The notes below the pieces were generated by a model, which had not been told where the DNA came from, searched no databases, and saw only the letters and a list, made by a program, of their open reading frames with translations. DNA of 64,000 bases from Idiomarina sp. (GTDB lineage: Bacteria; Pseudomonadota; Gammaproteobacteria; Enterobacterales; Alteromonadaceae): the NCBI GenBank assembly GCA_022565355.1, contig JAIUMU010000001.1, positions 434,001 to 498,000 on the forward strand, in the 5' to 3' direction. The stretch's first letter is position 1. The number at the start of each line of letters is the position of its first letter. This document shows, piece after piece, positions 63,682-64,000 of this stretch. The translations under genes and the position numbers were made by a program.

Positions 63682-64000
63682 ATGCAGGTTCGAGCTGAAT
63701 TTCAGAAACGTGAAGTAATATTTGCCAACGAGTATACGTATGTTCCCTCTCCGCTACCCGGTGTGTCGCGCATGATGCTCGATCGTATGGGTGATGAAGT
63801 TGCTCGCGCTACTAGTATCGTAAAGTACGCCGCTGGTGCGGGTTATAGCGCGCATACTCACGGCGGTGGCGAAGAAATTTTTGTGCTCGATGGTGTGTTT
63901 TCTGATGAACATGGTGATTACCCCGCCGGCACCTACTTACGCAATCCACCGGGAACCTCACATACCCCATTTAGCAAAAACGGCTGCACCATTTTAGTGA
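63682..64000 (+). CDS. ChrR-type cupin protein, 3' end cut off
   Basis: The first 106 residues of a cupin protein translated by hand from the ATG at 63682, which has GAGGAAG just upstream. The metal site pattern [22 protein letters not shown] closely resembles the cupin half of ChrR-like anti-sigma factors (compare EHTHRGSEATLVLNGSF in ChrR of this window), and [10 protein letters not shown] supplies a further His. It has no zinc anti-sigma domain, so it is a stand-alone cupin, perhaps a peroxide or metal binder. The gene continues outside the window. Confidence 0.85.
   Translation, partial: MQVRAEFQKREVIFANEYTYVPSPLPGVSRMMLDRMGDEVARATSIVKYAAGAGYSAHTHGGGEEIFVLDGVFSDEHGDYPAGTYLRNPPGTSHTPFSKNGCTILV

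Overview
The window is chromosomal DNA of a marine-type gammaproteobacterium, most likely from the Alteromonadales/Idiomarina-like lineage. The evidence is two large TonB-dependent receptors, a monomeric NADP isocitrate dehydrogenase, a DUF3482/DUF2868 pair, CmoM, HrpA, and the translation genes thrS-infC-rpmI-rplT and pheS-pheT-ihfA. This placement is inferred from gene content; no rRNA or tRNA gene was seen. No transposase, integrase, phage gene or CRISPR array was recognised. The window is densely coding and no gene-free gap exceeds 300 bases.

Layout. 1-5 kb: the N-terminal part of hrpA (cut by the left edge), a CBS-pair protein, a lipoprotein-type isoaspartyl peptidase and sbcB. 5-16.5 kb: an envelope block with two tandem paralogous TonB-dependent receptors, an RND/MMPL exporter, a YCF48-like protein and, divergently, a DUF1329 protein. 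16.6-19.7 kb: a 3-hydroxyisobutyrate-dehydrogenase-like enzyme overlapping cmoM, a Nif3-like protein and a small Lys/Ala-rich protein.

19.8-30.9 kb: a singlet-oxygen/photo-oxidative stress locus. Ten tightly packed minus-strand genes (YbgA-like, CPD photolyase, NTF2-like, SDR, FAD desaturase/oxidoreductase, DUF1365, Cfa-like methyltransferase, DUF2878, chalcone-isomerase-like, DUF3833) sit beside a plus-strand LON-domain gene and an ECF sigma/ChrR pair. Similar GATCC...TTACGTAA promoter-like signals precede the LON gene and the sigma gene. The set resembles the RpoE-ChrR regulon. The Cfa-like, FAD and DUF1365 genes suggest chemistry on membrane acyl chains, possibly methylated or furan fatty acids.

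31-49.8 kb: the ancestral cluster thrS-infC-rpmI-rplT / pheS-pheT-ihfA is present in the usual order and orientation, but about 11.7 kb of other genes separates rplT from pheS. This insert holds two paralogous secreted subtilases with SLH-like C-termini, a secreted protein of unknown function, an FHA-GAF protein, a Hanks-type kinase with a TPR tail, and an overlapping NarL-type histidine kinase/response regulator pair. The two protease promoters share a GGGAGATCCCCGAACT element. This is the best candidate here for an undescribed system: a phospho-signalling module controlling exported proteases.

49.9-64 kb: an EamA transporter, a small CPXCG protein, riboflavin synthase, a DUF3080 protein, a diacylglycerol-kinase-like enzyme overlapping a PlpD-like patatin/beta-barrel protein, a YgjP-type metallopeptidase, a Leu/Ile/Val-type binding lipoprotein, the DUF3482 GTPase/DUF2868 pair, icd and the start of a ChrR-type cupin gene cut by the right edge.
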